A stretch of DNA of 64,000 nt, taken from contig NZ_JAMJFX010000017.1 of assembly GCF_023544865.1 (NCBI RefSeq), positions 1-64,000 of the forward strand, in the 5' to 3' direction. The translations under genes and the position numbers were made by a program. Positions 54,946-64,000 of this stretch are shown one piece after another. Source of the DNA: Phaeovulum molybdatiresistens (GTDB lineage: Bacteria; Pseudomonadota; Alphaproteobacteria; Rhodobacterales; Rhodobacteraceae). The notes below the pieces were generated by a model. It had not been told where the DNA came from, did no database searches, and was given only the letters and a program-made list of their open reading frames with translations. Position 1 is the first letter of the stretch. Each line of letters starts with the position of its first letter.

Positions 54946-56775
54946 ATGCGCAGGTCGCAAAGCACGGTTTCGGGGCCGATAACGGCCGGTGAGCGCGGGC
55001 GCGGGATGCGCACGATCCGGGCGGTTTTGCCCTATCTGTGGCCTGCGGGGCAGGCGTGGGTGAAGCGGCGGGTGGTGCTGGCGTTGCTGGCGCTGGTGGC
55101 GGCCAAGCTGATTTCGGTGGCGACGCCGCTCTTGTACAAGGCGGCGGTGGATGCGCTGGCGGGGGCGGCGCCGGGGCCGGGCGTTCTGTTGGCGCTGGGG
55201 GCGGTCGGGCTGACGGTGGCCTATGGGCTGGCGCGGCTGATGACGGTAGCCTTTGGTGAATTGCGCGATGCGATCTTTGTGCGCGTGGGCCAGCGGGCCT
55301 TGCGCGCGCTGGCGCTGGAGACCTTTACCCATATTCACCGCCTGTCGATGCGCTATCACATCACCCGCAAGACCGGCGGCCTGAGCCGGATCATCGAGCG
55401 CGGGGTGAAGGGCGTCGATTTCCTGCTGCGCTTCATGCTGTTTTCGATCGGGCCGCTGATCCTTGAACTGACGCTGGTGGCGATCCTGTTCGCAGTTCTG
55501 TTCGACTGGCGCTATGCGCTGGTGGTGGTGGTGACGATCTGGGCCTATGTCACCTTTACCTTCAAGGTCACCGAATGGCGGGTGCAGATCCGCCGCCGGA
55601 TGAATGAGGCCGATACCGCCGCCAATCAGAAGGCGATCGACAGCCTGCTGAATTTTGAGACGGTCAAGTATTTCGGCGCCGAGAAGCGCGAGGCGGCGCG
55701 TTATGACGCCTCGATGGAGGGGTATGAGAAGATGGCCGTGAAGACCGGCCAAAGCCTTGCGGTGCTGAACTTTGGCCAGTCGCTGATCATCACCGCGGGG
55801 TTGGTGACGGTGATGGTGATGGCAGCGATGGGGGTGCAGCAGGGGGCGCTGACGGTGGGCGATTTCGTCATGGTGCAGGCCTATATGATCCAGATCACCA
55901 TGCCGCTGGGGTTCCTTGGCACGGTCTATCGCGAAATCCGACAGGCGCTGGTCGATATGGGCGAGATGTTCGATCTGCTGCATCAGCCGGCCGAGATCAC
56001 CGACAAGCCCGGCGCGGGGGCGCTGGCTGTGACGGGGGGCGAGGTGGTGTTTGAGGATGTCCGCTTTGCCTATGACGCCGCGCGCCCGATCCTGAAGGGG
56101 ATCAGCCTGACCGTGGCGCCGGGGCAGACGGTGGCGCTGGTCGGGCCGTCGGGGTCGGGGAAATCCACCATCGGGCGGTTGATGTTCCGGTTCTATGACG
56201 TCACGGGCGGGGCGATCCGCATCGATGGGCAGGATATCCGCGATGTCACGCAGGAAAGCCTGCATGCCGCGATTGGCGTGGTGCCGCAGGATACCGTGCT
56301 GTTCAACGACACGATCCGCTACAACATCGCCTATGGCCGGGCCGATGCCACCGAGGAGGAGATCATCGCCGCCGCGAAGGCCGCCAGGATCCATGATTTC
56401 GTCATGAGCCTGCCCGAGGGCTATGATACCGCGGTGGGCGAACGGGGGTTGAAGCTGTCGGGGGGCGAAAAACAGCGCGTGGGCATTGCGCGCACGCTTT
56501 TGAAGAACCCGCCGATCCTGCTGCTGGATGAGGCGACCTCGGCGCTGGATACGCAGACCGAGCGCGACATCCAGGAAAGCCTGCGCGCAATGGGGCAGGG
56601 GCGGTCGGTGATCACCATCGCGCATCGTCTGTCCACGATTGCCGATGCCGACCGGATCATCGTGCTGGAAGAGGGCCGCGTGGCCGAGGAAGGCACGCAT
56701 GAGGCGCTTTTGGCGCGGCGCGGGCGCTATTGGTCGTTGTGGCAGCGTCAGGCCAGCGAAGAAGACGCGGCCTGA
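54946..56775 (+). CDS. Atm1/HMT1-type ABC exporter
   Basis: 609 residues. An N-terminal six-helix membrane domain (about 35-300) contains RLSMRYHITRKTGGLSRIIERGVKGVDFLLRFMLF and NFETVKYFGAEKREAARYDASMEGY, hallmarks of the Atm1/HMT1 family. The NBD has Walker A GPSGSGKST near 399, Q-loop VPQDTVLFNDTIRYNIAYG, signature LSGGEKQRVGIARTLL, Walker B ILLLDEATSALD and switch His in AHRLSTIADADR. Atm1 exporters move glutathione-linked sulfur or metal species. The gene is monocistronic and ends in a long hairpin. Confidence 0.93.
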   Translation: MRRSQSTVSGPITAGERGRGMRTIRAVLPYLWPAGQAWVKRRVVLALLALVAAKLISVATPLLYKAAVDALAGAAPGPGVLLALGAVGLTVAYGLARLMTVAFGELRDAIFVRVGQRALRALALETFTHIHRLSMRYHITRKTGGLSRIIERGVKGVDFLLRFMLFSIGPLILELTLVAILFAVLFDWRYALVVVVTIWAYVTFTFKVTEWRVQIRRRMNEADTAANQKAIDSLLNFETVKYFGAEKREAARYDASMEGYEKMAVKTGQSLAVLNFGQSLIITAGLVTVMVMAAMGVQQGALTVGDFVMVQAYMIQITMPLGFLGTVYREIRQALVDMGEMFDLLHQPAEITDKPGAGALAVTGGEVVFEDVRFAYDAARPILKGISLTVAPGQTVALVGPSGSGKSTIGRLMFRFYDVTGGAIRIDGQDIRDVTQESLHAAIGVVPQDTVLFNDTIRYNIAYGRADATEEEIIAAAKAARIHDFVMSLPEGYDTAVGERGLKLSGGEKQRVGIARTLLKNPPILLLDEATSALDTQTERDIQESLRAMGQGRSVITIAHRLSTIADADRIIVLEEGRVAEEGTHEALLARRGRYWSLWQRQASEEDAA

Positions 56776-56784
56776 ACGGGCGCG

Positions 56785-56815
56785 CCGGCCGCGGCGGGGG
56801 ATCCGCCGCGGCCGG
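56785..56815. terminator. Bidirectional terminator-like hairpin between convergent genes
   Basis: CCGGCCGCGGCGG (56785-56797) is the exact reverse complement of CCGCCGCGGCCGG (56803-56815), loop GGGAT. It separates the Atm1 stop codon (56775) from the RND pump stop (56818). No U tract. Confidence 0.55.
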
Positions 56816-56817
56816 GG

Positions 56818-59800
56818 TCATTCCGCGGCCTGTGGCGGGGTCTGTGCGATGCCGGGCGTTGCGCGGGGGGCCGGCGCCGGATCGGCGCTGTCCCACAGGA
56901 TTTCGACCTTGCCGATCCGGCGCGTCTTGCGCGCCAGCGCCAGATCGCGCGCGGCGCGGCTGTTCTGGCCACCGGCCAGCGCGCCCAGCCGCGCCAGCCC
57001 GCGGTAGGCGCCGCGCGCCGCCCAGATCCGGATCGCCAGCAGCGCGGGCGTGACCACCAGCGTCAGCACCGTGGCCGTGCCAAGGCCAAAGACCACGGCG
57101 GTGGCCAGCTGCTTCCACCACAGCGCGGTGGGGCTGTCGATCGAATAGCCGCCATTGATGAAATCCAGGCTCAGCCCGAACATCATCGGCGCCAGCCCCG
57201 CCATTGTGGTGATCGTGGTCAGCGCCACCGGGCGCAGCCGCTGTTCGGCGGTGCGGACCACGGCCTCCAGCGGGGGCATGTAGCGGCTGAATTCCTGGAA
57301 CGTGTCGATCAGGATGATGTTGTTGTTCACCACCACCCCGGCCAGCGCCACGATGCCCACCCCGGTCATGATGATCGAGAAGGGCTGGCCCATCACCAGC
57401 ATCCCCACCAGCACCCCGGCCGTGGACAGGATCACCGCCAGCAGCACCAGCACCGAATTGTAGAAGCTGTTGAACTGCGCCAGCAAGATCACGAACATCA
57501 GCGCCAGCGCCGCGCCGAAGGCGGTCATCAGGAATTGCTGGCTTTCGGCCTGATCGACCATGTCGCCGGTCCATTCCCAGGCGATCCCGTCGGGCAGCGG
57601 TTGCGTCGCCGTCAGCCATTCGGTGATCGCCGCGATGCGTTCGTTGCCGTTGATCGGCTGGCCCGCGTCATTGACCAGGCCCGGCAGCACATCGGCCTTG
57701 ATGTCGTAATAGCGCATCTGGTCCACCCGGTCGATGCGCGCCAGTTTCGGCACGGGCGTGCGGGTGATGAAATTGGCCAGCGGCACCAGCCCTTCGGCGG
57801 TACGCAGCTTCAGCGTATCCAGCGTGGCCAGCAGGCGGTCATCCCCGGGCAGGCGCACGCGGATGTCGATTTCCTCATCCGAACTGTCCACCCGCATCCG
57901 GTCCAGCAAGATGCCCCGGGTGACCAGCTGCACCATGCCGCCTACCGTCGCCACATCCGCGCCAAAGCGGCCTGCACGGGTGACATCGACGGCGATTTCC
58001 CAGTCGATGCCGGGCAGGGGGCGGGTATCCTCGATCGCGGTGATGCCCGGCACCGTCGCCAGATGCGCGCTGACGCGGGACACGGCGGCATCGAGGGCGG
58101 AAAAATCATCACCCTTCAGGCGCAGCTGGATCGGCTTGCCCGAGGCGGGCCCGCGCGCTTGCGCCAGGAATTCCACGCGGATGCCGGGGATTTCCTGCAG
58201 CCGGGCCAGGACGCCCTCGATAATCGTGTCGCCATCCAGCGCGGGGTCGTGGCGGCGGTCATCCCAGGGCAGCATTTCCACCTGGATCTGGCCGATCGTG
58301 TCGCGCGGCGCGCTGGCCCCGCCGGTGTTCTGGTTCAGCCCGCCGTCGCCCGCGAAGGAAAACACCGCCCCCACGCCGGGCGTGCCCAGCACCTTTGCCT
58401 CGGCCAGGCGCAGGATCGCGTCTTTTTCGTCCAGGCTCAGGTTGCCGCGGGCGCGGACATAGACGATGCCCTGTTCCACCTCGGAGTCGGTGAAGAACTG
58501 GGTGCCGTTGTTGTGGCGCCCGTAATAGCCAAAGACCACCACCACCAACCCCAGCACCGCCGCGACCGTCACCAGCGGCATCACCGGATTGCCGGTCAGA
58601 AAGGCGATCAGGCGGCCAAAGGGGCGGCGGCGATAGCCTGCCTCGACCGGGCGGGGGCCGGGGACGGGCTTCAGCGCGCCAAGCGTGATTGAGGCCGCCA
58701 TTGCGCCTGCCGCGAACAGCCCCGCGCCGGGCAGCGATGCGGCCCATCCGCCATCCGCCCCGGTCAACAGCGCCGGGTTCAACAGCGCCATGCCGCCCAG
58801 GAACACCAACGCGACGGACGCCAGCGCCAGCGCCAGCCGCGCGGGCAAGGGCCAGGGCCGGATCGCGCCCGCGGCCTGATCCAGCTGGCGCGACATCCGG
58901 CCCGCCACGCCCCCCACCACCGGCAGATAGACCAGCGCCACCACTAGGCTGGCGGACAGCACGAAGATGATCGTGACCGGCAACAGCCCCATGAATTCCC
59001 CCGCGATGCCGGGCCAGAACAGCATCGGCAAAAAGGCGCAGAGCGTCGTCGCGGTCGAGGAAATCACCGGCCAGAACATGCGCTTGGCGGCCTCGACATA
59101 GGCGCGCATCGGGCCCTGTCCGTCGGCGATGCGCTTGTCGGCATATTCGACCACCACGATCGAGCTGTCGACCAGCATCCCCACCGCCAGGATCAGGCCG
59201 AACATCACGATATTGGAAATCGCCACCCCCAGAAGGCCCAGCAGAAGGAAGGTCAGCAGGAATGAGGTCGGGATCGAAAACCCCACCAGCAGCGCCGAAC
59301 GTGTCCCCAGCGAGGCCAGCACCACGATCATCACCAGCGCGATCGCGGTCAGGACCGAGCCTTCCAGCTGGCTGATCATCGCGCCCACCGTGACCGATTG
59401 ATCCAGCGATAGACCGACCGTGACCGACTGGCGTAGCGCCTCGGGCCAGCCGTCCTGCGCGGCGGCAACGGTTTGGCGCACCGCCTCGACCGTGTCGATG
59501 ATGTTGTAGCCCTTGCGCTTGACCACCTGCAGCGCCACGGTCGTTTCGCCATTGAACCGCGCGGTGCCGGTGCGGTCCTCGAATGTCAGGCGGATGTCGG
59601 CCAGATCGCCCAGCGTGACCACCCGCTCGCCATTGGTCTTGACCGGCAGGGCATAGACATCCTGCGGGCTGTCGAAGGACGCGGGGATCTTGACCGAAAA
59701 GGCGCCGTCCGGGGCCTCGATCTCGCCGGCGGCGATCAGCTGGTTGTTGCGTTGCACCACCTGGATCAGTTCGGGCGCAGTGACGTTGTAGCTTTCCAGC

Positions 59801-60372
59801 CGCAGCGGGTCGATGACCACCTCAAGCATTTCGTCGCGGTGCCCGGCCAGCGTGGCCTCTAGCACGGGTTCCAGCGCCTCGATCCGGTCCTGCAGATCCT
59901 TGGCCAGCCGCAGCAGCGTGCGTTCGGGCGCGCTGCCCGACAGGGTGACGACGACGATCGGGAATTCCGAGAAATTGATCTCATTGATCGAATATTTCTC
60001 ATACCCGTCGGGAAAGGCAGCCTCGGCGGCGTTCATCGCATCGCGCACATCGGCGATGATCTTGGTCTTGTCCCAGCCGAAATCGAATTCCAGCATGACG
60101 CCCGCGTAATTTTCCATCGCGGTGCCGGAAATGGTCTTGAGCCCGTCCAGATCGGCCAGCTCGGTTTCCATCGTGCGCACCAGCAGGCGTTCGGCATCCA
60201 GCGCCGAAATGCCGGGGAAGGGAACGGATACGAACAGGGTGGGGATTTCAATGTCCGGTTCGCCTTCCTTGGGCAGGCCGGTATAGGCCAGAAGACCCGC
60301 CGCGATGGTCAGCGCCACGAAGGCCAGCACCATGCGCGCGCGGGCGGCGGCCCAGTCGATGATGCCGGTCAT
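56818..60372 (-). CDS. RND family efflux pump, inner-membrane subunit
   Basis: 1184 residues: TM1 then a periplasmic porter half, TM2-6, a second half with TM7-12. The opening MTGIIDWAAARARMVLAFVALTIA fits. The relay motif in TM4 reads GMLVDSSIVVVEY, retaining one Asp (402) where most have two. Between the halves (about 507-566) two extra hydrophobic helices are inserted, making the protein some 130 residues longer than AcrB. Asn-rich VVVNNNIILID lies in TM10, where AcrB has Lys. It pairs with the adaptor gene upstream (4-bp overlap). No TolC-like gene is adjacent; the substrate is unknown. Confidence 0.93.
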   Translation of the reverse strand: MTGIIDWAAARARMVLAFVALTIAAGLLAYTGLPKEGEPDIEIPTLFVSVPFPGISALDAERLLVRTMETELADLDGLKTISGTAMENYAGVMLEFDFGWDKTKIIADVRDAMNAAEAAFPDGYEKYSINEINFSEFPIVVVTLSGSAPERTLLRLAKDLQDRIEALEPVLEATLAGHRDEMLEVVIDPLRLESYNVTAPELIQVVQRNNQLIAAGEIEAPDGAFSVKIPASFDSPQDVYALPVKTNGERVVTLGDLADIRLTFEDRTGTARFNGETTVALQVVKRKGYNIIDTVEAVRQTVAAAQDGWPEALRQSVTVGLSLDQSVTVGAMISQLEGSVLTAIALVMIVVLASLGTRSALLVGFSIPTSFLLTFLLLGLLGVAISNIVMFGLILAVGMLVDSSIVVVEYADKRIADGQGPMRAYVEAAKRMFWPVISSTATTLCAFLPMLFWPGIAGEFMGLLPVTIIFVLSASLVVALVYLPVVGGVAGRMSRQLDQAAGAIRPWPLPARLALALASVALVFLGGMALLNPALLTGADGGWAASLPGAGLFAAGAMAASITLGALKPVPGPRPVEAGYRRRPFGRLIAFLTGNPVMPLVTVAAVLGLVVVVFGYYGRHNNGTQFFTDSEVEQGIVYVRARGNLSLDEKDAILRLAEAKVLGTPGVGAVFSFAGDGGLNQNTGGASAPRDTIGQIQVEMLPWDDRRHDPALDGDTIIEGVLARLQEIPGIRVEFLAQARGPASGKPIQLRLKGDDFSALDAAVSRVSAHLATVPGITAIEDTRPLPGIDWEIAVDVTRAGRFGADVATVGGMVQLVTRGILLDRMRVDSSDEEIDIRVRLPGDDRLLATLDTLKLRTAEGLVPLANFITRTPVPKLARIDRVDQMRYYDIKADVLPGLVNDAGQPINGNERIAAITEWLTATQPLPDGIAWEWTGDMVDQAESQQFLMTAFGAALALMFVILLAQFNSFYNSVLVLLAVILSTAGVLVGMLVMGQPFSIIMTGVGIVALAGVVVNNNIILIDTFQEFSRYMPPLEAVVRTAEQRLRPVALTTITTMAGLAPMMFGLSLDFINGGYSIDSPTALWWKQLATAVVFGLGTATVLTLVVTPALLAIRIWAARGAYRGLARLGALAGGQNSRAARDLALARKTRRIGKVEILWDSADPAPAPRATPGIAQTPPQAAE

Positions 60373-61478
60373 GGGGTGGTCCCCGCATGGGTGATGGCAA
60401 GGGCGGTGCCGTCGGTGACGTAATCCTGCCCGCGGATGATGACCTGCGCGTCATCGGGCAGGCCGGTCAGCCAGACGCCCTGGGCGGTGTCGCGCAGCAG
60501 GTCCACGGGCGCAAAGACCGCCCGCCCGTCCTGCGCCAGTCGCAGGCCCAGTCGGCCCTGATCATCCAGCGTCAGCGCCGAGGCGGGCAGCAGATGCGCG
60601 CGCGCGCCTTCGGTCTGGATCACGATCTCGACGGTCTGACCCTCGCGGATCGACAGGTCGGGGTTGGCGACCTCGGCCTCGACGCGGAAGGTGCGGGTGG
60701 CGGGGTCGGCGGCGCGCGACAGGAAGGTGACGCTGCCCGTGACCTGCCGCCCGCTGGCAAGACGCGCGCCCACCCGCGCGCCGGGTGCCAGCCGGTCCAC
60801 CTGGGTTTCGGGCACAAAGCCCACCAGGCGGATCGGGTCCAGCGCGATCACCGTGGCGCAGGCCCCGCCCGGTGCCAGCAGCGTGCCCAATTCAGCGGTA
60901 TCCTGTTCCAGGACGCCAGCAAAGGGGGCGGTGATGGTCAGCCGCGCAATTTCGGTTCGTGCGGCGATGACGCCCGCTTCGGCGGCCTGCAGCGCGGCGC
61001 GGGCGCCGGCGGCGGCGGTTTCCGACCGGAACCCGCCTTCCTGCAGCCGGTCCGCGGCGGTCGCGCTTAGCCGTGCCTCGACCAGCCGGGCCTCGGCCTC
61101 GGCCAGAAGGGCGGGGCGGGTGCCGGGGTCCAGCTGGCACAGCACATCGCCCGCCGCGACCTGCGTCCCGCGCGCCAGCGGGGGCGAGATCACCCGCCCC
61201 CCGGTTTCGGCGCGCACCTCGACCCGGCGCGCGGCCTCGGTCTGGCCGCGGGTCAGCACGCCCTGATCGACCGGCTGCGCCTGCGACCGTTGCACCAGCA
61301 CCGACACCGCCCCGGCGCCCGGTTCCGCCCCGGCCCCAGGTTCCGCCACGGCCGCGGCGCCGTCACCGGCGGGCGCCGGGTCGCGGCCGGCAAAGGCCAT
61401 CAGGCGGTCGCGTTCAAAGACCAGCGCATACAGCGTGGCGCTGACCAGAACGGCATTGACGATCGGCACAAGTTTCAT
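60369..61478 (-). CDS. RND efflux adaptor subunit (membrane fusion protein)
   Basis: 369 residues. A single N-terminal TM anchor (IVNAVLVSATLYALVFE), a short Pro/Ala linker, then a biotinyl/lipoyl-like domain (VISPPLARGTQVAAGDVLCQLD...LTITAPFAGVLEQDTAELGTLLAPGG) with a coiled-coil hairpin (LLAEAEARLVEARLSATAADRL and RAALQAAEAGVIAARTEIAR). A beta-barrel domain and membrane-proximal part follow (PIRLVGFVPETQVDRLAPGARV; ILRDTAQGVWLTGL). It couples the RND pump to an outer channel. Its stop overlaps the pump start (ATGA). Confidence 0.92.
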   Translation of the reverse strand: MKLVPIVNAVLVSATLYALVFERDRLMAFAGRDPAPAGDGAAAVAEPGAGAEPGAGAVSVLVQRSQAQPVDQGVLTRGQTEAARRVEVRAETGGRVISPPLARGTQVAAGDVLCQLDPGTRPALLAEAEARLVEARLSATAADRLQEGGFRSETAAAGARAALQAAEAGVIAARTEIARLTITAPFAGVLEQDTAELGTLLAPGGACATVIALDPIRLVGFVPETQVDRLAPGARVGARLASGRQVTGSVTFLSRAADPATRTFRVEAEVANPDLSIREGQTVEIVIQTEGARAHLLPASALTLDDQGRLGLRLAQDGRAVFAPVDLLRDTAQGVWLTGLPDDAQVIIRGQDYVTDGTALAITHAGTTP

Positions 61479-61731
61479 CGGAACACTCCGGGCCCGGCGG
61501 GCCCTGACACGGGGGCGGAAACGGGAAAGACGGTGACACGGAAAAATTAGCGCAGCATGAAGGATGAAAAAGGGGCAGGCGGAAGTTTTTGAACGCAGTG
61601 GTTCAGATTAGGGCGCGCGGGCCCGCCGCTCAAGCCCCCTGCGGCGTGGCGCCCCGTCGCAGGCGTCCGCGCCCTTGGCAAGGCGGGGGGCAAGCGTGTA
61701 AGACGAGGCCAACACGGTAAGGAGCAGGCCC

Positions 61732-62376
61732 TTGAGCGAGACCGACAGTTTCATCGACGAAGTCACCGAAGAGGTCCGCCGCGACCGGCTGTTCGCGCTG
61801 ATGCGCCGCTATGGCTGGATCGGGATCGTCGTGGTGCTGGGGATCGTCGGCGGCGCGGCCTTCAACGAATGGAAGAAGGCGCGCGATGCCGCCGCCGCGC
61901 AGGCATTTGGGGATTCGGTCCTGGCCGCGCTGGAATCGCAGGACCGTGCGGCGGCACTGGGCGCGCTGTCGGCTGACGGCGGGCGCGGCGCGGTGCTGGG
62001 CCTGATGCAGGCCGCCGAGGCCCTGGCGGCCGAGGATCGTGCCGGCGCGCTGGCCCGGCTGGAAGCGATCGGCGCCGATGCCAACCTGCCCGCCAGCCTG
62101 CGCGATCTGGCGCGGATCAAGGCGGTGATCGTGGCGGGCGACCTGATGGACCCGGCCGCGCGCGATGCGGCGCTGGCCGCGCTGGCGGCGCCCGGCGCGC
62201 CCTATCGGGCGCTGGCGATGGAACAGCAGGCGCTGGTCCATGCCGGGGCAGGGCGTCACGATGAGGCGGTGGCACTGGCCCGCCAGATCCTGGCCGAGGC
62301 CGGGGTGACGGCGGGCTTGCAACAGCGCGCGACAGAGTTGATTGTGGCCCTTGGGGCCGATCCGGCGGCGAACTAG
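61732..62376 (+). CDS. TPR/YfgM-like inner-membrane protein
   Basis: 214 residues from a TTG with AAGGAG seven bases upstream. One TM (GWIGIVVVLGIVGGAAFNEWK, about 26-46) follows a short acidic cytoplasmic tail (SETDSFIDEVTEEVRRDR). The periplasmic part is TPR-like: ALESQDRAAALGALSAD, AAEALAAEDRAGALARLEAI, GAPYRALAMEQQALVHAGAGRHDEAVALARQIL. This is the Tpr_21/YfgM group, which sits upstream of bamB in many proteobacteria. It likely helps periplasmic folding or connects to outer-membrane assembly. Confidence 0.9.
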   Translation: MSETDSFIDEVTEEVRRDRLFALMRRYGWIGIVVVLGIVGGAAFNEWKKARDAAAAQAFGDSVLAALESQDRAAALGALSADGGRGAVLGLMQAAEALAAEDRAGALARLEAIGADANLPASLRDLARIKAVIVAGDLMDPAARDAALAALAAPGAPYRALAMEQQALVHAGAGRHDEAVALARQILAEAGVTAGLQQRATELIVALGADPAAN

Positions 62377-62452
62377 GCCGCGCCGGTTAAAGATCTGGGG
62401 CGGGCAATGGAACAGGCGTCGGGATGACCGGGCTAAACAGGGGGCAAGATCG

Positions 62453-63769
62453 GTGAAGCTGACCCAGGGGATCGCGGTGCTGGCCATGGCCGCGGCGCTT
62501 CAGGCCTGCGGGCCGGATGAATTGGTGCTGGAGGGCGAACGCCTTGCCCCGCGTGAGGTGCTGACGGGCGCCGAACCCGCGGACGGGGCCGCGCAGGCCG
62601 CGTTGCCGATCAACCTGCCGGCGCAGCAATCCAATGCCGAATGGACGCATCGCGGCGGCACGCCCAGCCATGCGCTGTTCAACGCCGCGATCGGCGCGGG
62701 CACCACCCGCGTCTGGAGCGCGGATATCGGTCAGGGCAGCGGGCGCAAGCACCGCATCAGCGCCGATCCGATCGTCGGCGGCGGGCGGGTCTTTACGCTG
62801 GACAGCCGCGCCCGGCTGACCGCCACCGCAACCAATGGCGCCACTGCCTGGGCGGTTGATCTGACGCCCGCGGGGGAAAACCCCGACTCCGCCTCGGGCG
62901 GGGGGATCGCCTATGCGGGGGGGCAGGTCTTTGCCACCACCGGCTTTGGCGAGTTGGTCGCGCTGGACGCGGCCAGCGGTGCGGTGATCTGGCGCCAGCG
63001 CTTTGATGCGGCGGTGGGCGGCGCGCCCACGGTATCGGACGGGCTGGTCTATGCGGTGGCGCGCGACGGATCGGCCTGGGCGGTGCGGGCCAGCGATGGC
63101 AAGGTGCAATGGCAGGTGCCGGGCATGCCCTCGGCCTCGGGGGTGTCCGGGGTGTCGGCCCCGGCGGTCGACGCGCGGATCGTGGTCTTCCCCTTCGCCT
63201 CGGGCGATCTGCTGGGGGCGCTGAAGAAGGGCGGGCTGACGCTTTGGCAATCGCGCGCGGCAGGCGCGCGGTTGGGCCGGGCCTATGCCACGGTGGTCGA
63301 TCTGACGGGCGATCCGGTGATCGTGGGCGACACGGTCTATGCCGGGTCTTCGGCGGGGCGGCTGGTGGCGCTGTCAGCCAGCAGCGGGCAGGTGATCTGG
63401 CGCGCCACCGAAGGCGCCAATTCGCCGGTGCAGGTCGCGGGCGGGTCGGTCTTTCTGGTGTCGGACGAGGCGCGGCTGATCCGGCTGGATGCGGCGACGG
63501 GGCAGGTGATCTGGGCGGTGGACATGCCCTATTTCACCAAGGACAAGCCCAAGCGCCAGCAGGCGATCCATGCCAATTTCGGCCCGGTTCTGGCGGGCAA
63601 CCGGCTGTTCGTGGCCTCCTCTGACGGGCTGTTGCGGGTGTTCGACCCGGCCTCGGGCGCGGCGGTGGGGCAGGCGGAAATTCCCGGCGGGGCGGCCTCG
63701 GCGCCCGTGGTGGCGGGGGGCACGCTGTATGTCGTGGGCGCGAATGGGCAGCTTCACGCTTTCCGTTGA
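62453..63769 (+). CDS. bamB: Outer-membrane assembly lipoprotein BamB
   Basis: 438 residues from a GTG (VKLTQGIAVLAMAAALQAC). The signal ends in the lipobox LQAC (Cys near 19). A PQQ-like eight-bladed beta-propeller follows: repeated WD-like turns such as ATTGFGELVALDAASGAVIWRQRF, YAVARDGSAWAVRASDGKVQWQVPG and YAGSSAGRLVALSASSGQVIWRATEG. BamB works with BamA in outer-membrane protein insertion. It follows the TPR gene by 76 bp and precedes der, a conserved order in alphaproteobacteria. Confidence 0.94.
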   Translation: MKLTQGIAVLAMAAALQACGPDELVLEGERLAPREVLTGAEPADGAAQAALPINLPAQQSNAEWTHRGGTPSHALFNAAIGAGTTRVWSADIGQGSGRKHRISADPIVGGGRVFTLDSRARLTATATNGATAWAVDLTPAGENPDSASGGGIAYAGGQVFATTGFGELVALDAASGAVIWRQRFDAAVGGAPTVSDGLVYAVARDGSAWAVRASDGKVQWQVPGMPSASGVSGVSAPAVDARIVVFPFASGDLLGALKKGGLTLWQSRAAGARLGRAYATVVDLTGDPVIVGDTVYAGSSAGRLVALSASSGQVIWRATEGANSPVQVAGGSVFLVSDEARLIRLDAATGQVIWAVDMPYFTKDKPKRQQAIHANFGPVLAGNRLFVASSDGLLRVFDPASGAAVGQAEIPGGAASAPVVAGGTLYVVGANGQLHAFR

Positions 63770-63818
63770 CGCAAAAGACGTGTAAAGGGGCCGCTTGCGT
63801 CCGCCCAAGGAGGGCATC

Positions 63819-64000
63819 ATGAGCTTCACCCTGGCCATCGTCGGCCGCCCGAATGTGGGCAAATCCACACTGTTCAACCGCCTGGTCGGCAAGCGCCTGG
63901 CGCTGGTCGACGAAACCCCCGGCGTCACCCGCGACCTGCGCGAGGGCGAGGCGCGGCTGGGCGATCTGCGCTTTGTGGTGATCGATTCCGCCGGTCTGGA
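63819..64000 (+). CDS. der: GTPase Der, N-terminal part (runs off the window)
   Basis: About 60 codons are inside the window, from ATG with AAGGAGGG upstream: [31 protein letters not shown], then [30 protein letters not shown]. This is the first GTPase domain of the ribosome-assembly factor Der (EngA): G1 [10 protein letters not shown]2 Thr in PGVTRD, G3 DSAG. The second GTPase and KH-like domains lie outside. Confidence 0.97.
   Translation, partial: MSFTLAIVGRPNVGKSTLFNRLVGKRLALVDETPGVTRDLREGEARLGDLRFVVIDSAGL

Noticed and set aside
54775-56700. 641-codon minus-strand frame opposite the Atm1-type exporter
   Set aside because: The exporter has complete ABC motifs on the plus strand; the antisense frame has none.

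Overview
The window is high-GC DNA from an alphaproteobacterium, almost certainly of the Rhodobacterales (Paracoccus/Rhodobacter/Roseobacter type). Supporting signs are a Mur-type Fur regulator divergent from sitABCD, the four-subunit sarcosine oxidase order soxB-D-A-G, a DUF6778 lipoprotein, a Hint-domain protein, the TPR-bamB-der order, and copies of a hairpin-plus-arm intergenic repeat. Genes are dense, start codons include several GTG and TTG, and about 60 genes are supported. No rRNA, tRNA, CRISPR array or prophage was found. Species cannot be assigned from sequence reading alone.

Layout. 1-6.3 kb: the end of an IS5-like insertion sequence interrupts a flavin-reductase-like gene. It is followed by a usp-SulP anion transporter pair, a BON-LysM protein, a pirin divergent from a Xi-class glutathione transferase across a palindromic operator candidate, and a DUF411 protein. 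6.6-9.7 kb: DoxX membrane protein, an Ldh-family dehydrogenase and a LysR regulator with two HTH domains. 9.7-13.8 kb: manganese uptake operon sitABCD with divergent mur and a palindromic operator between them. 14.1-16.9 kb: a three-gene signalling operon (periplasmic SUOX-fold protein without cysteine, histidine kinase, REC-LuxR response regulator). 17.2-20.1 kb: a barrel-type surface protein and a small secreted protein. 20.1-24.5 kb: MacAB-like exporter split over three genes. 24.5-31.9 kb: peptide ABC importer (oppD-F-A-B-C order) divergent from an M20 amidohydrolase.

32-45.9 kb: housekeeping genes: usp, moaA, a lipoprotein, xthA, an unknown protein, erpA-like, dgt, a DUF6778 lipoprotein, prfC, a Hint protein lacking the usual nucleophile, an SDR lacking Tyr/Lys, an orphan ABC ATPase, and DUF1289-ruvX-ccmI. 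46.1-51.3 kb: sarcosine oxidase operon. 51.4-56.8 kb: sodB with a strong terminator, a Host_attach protein, a LOG protein, a large LysM protein and an Atm1-type ABC exporter. 56.8-61.5 kb: RND pump and its adaptor. 61.7-64 kb: TPR protein, bamB and the start of der.

Most noteworthy: (1) a dispersed two-part repeat (GGGGGC hairpin plus a 28-30 nt arm) in six units at gene ends, two of them head to head; (2) the SUOX-fold/HK/RR operon, whose putative sensor has no Moco-ligating cysteine; (3) the IS insertion that breaks a gene at base 77; (4) the LysR protein with tandem HTH domains; (5) enzyme folds with replaced catalytic residues (SDR, Hint, RND relay); (6) a degenerate 15-bp tandem repeat in the only sizeable gene-free stretch after dgt.
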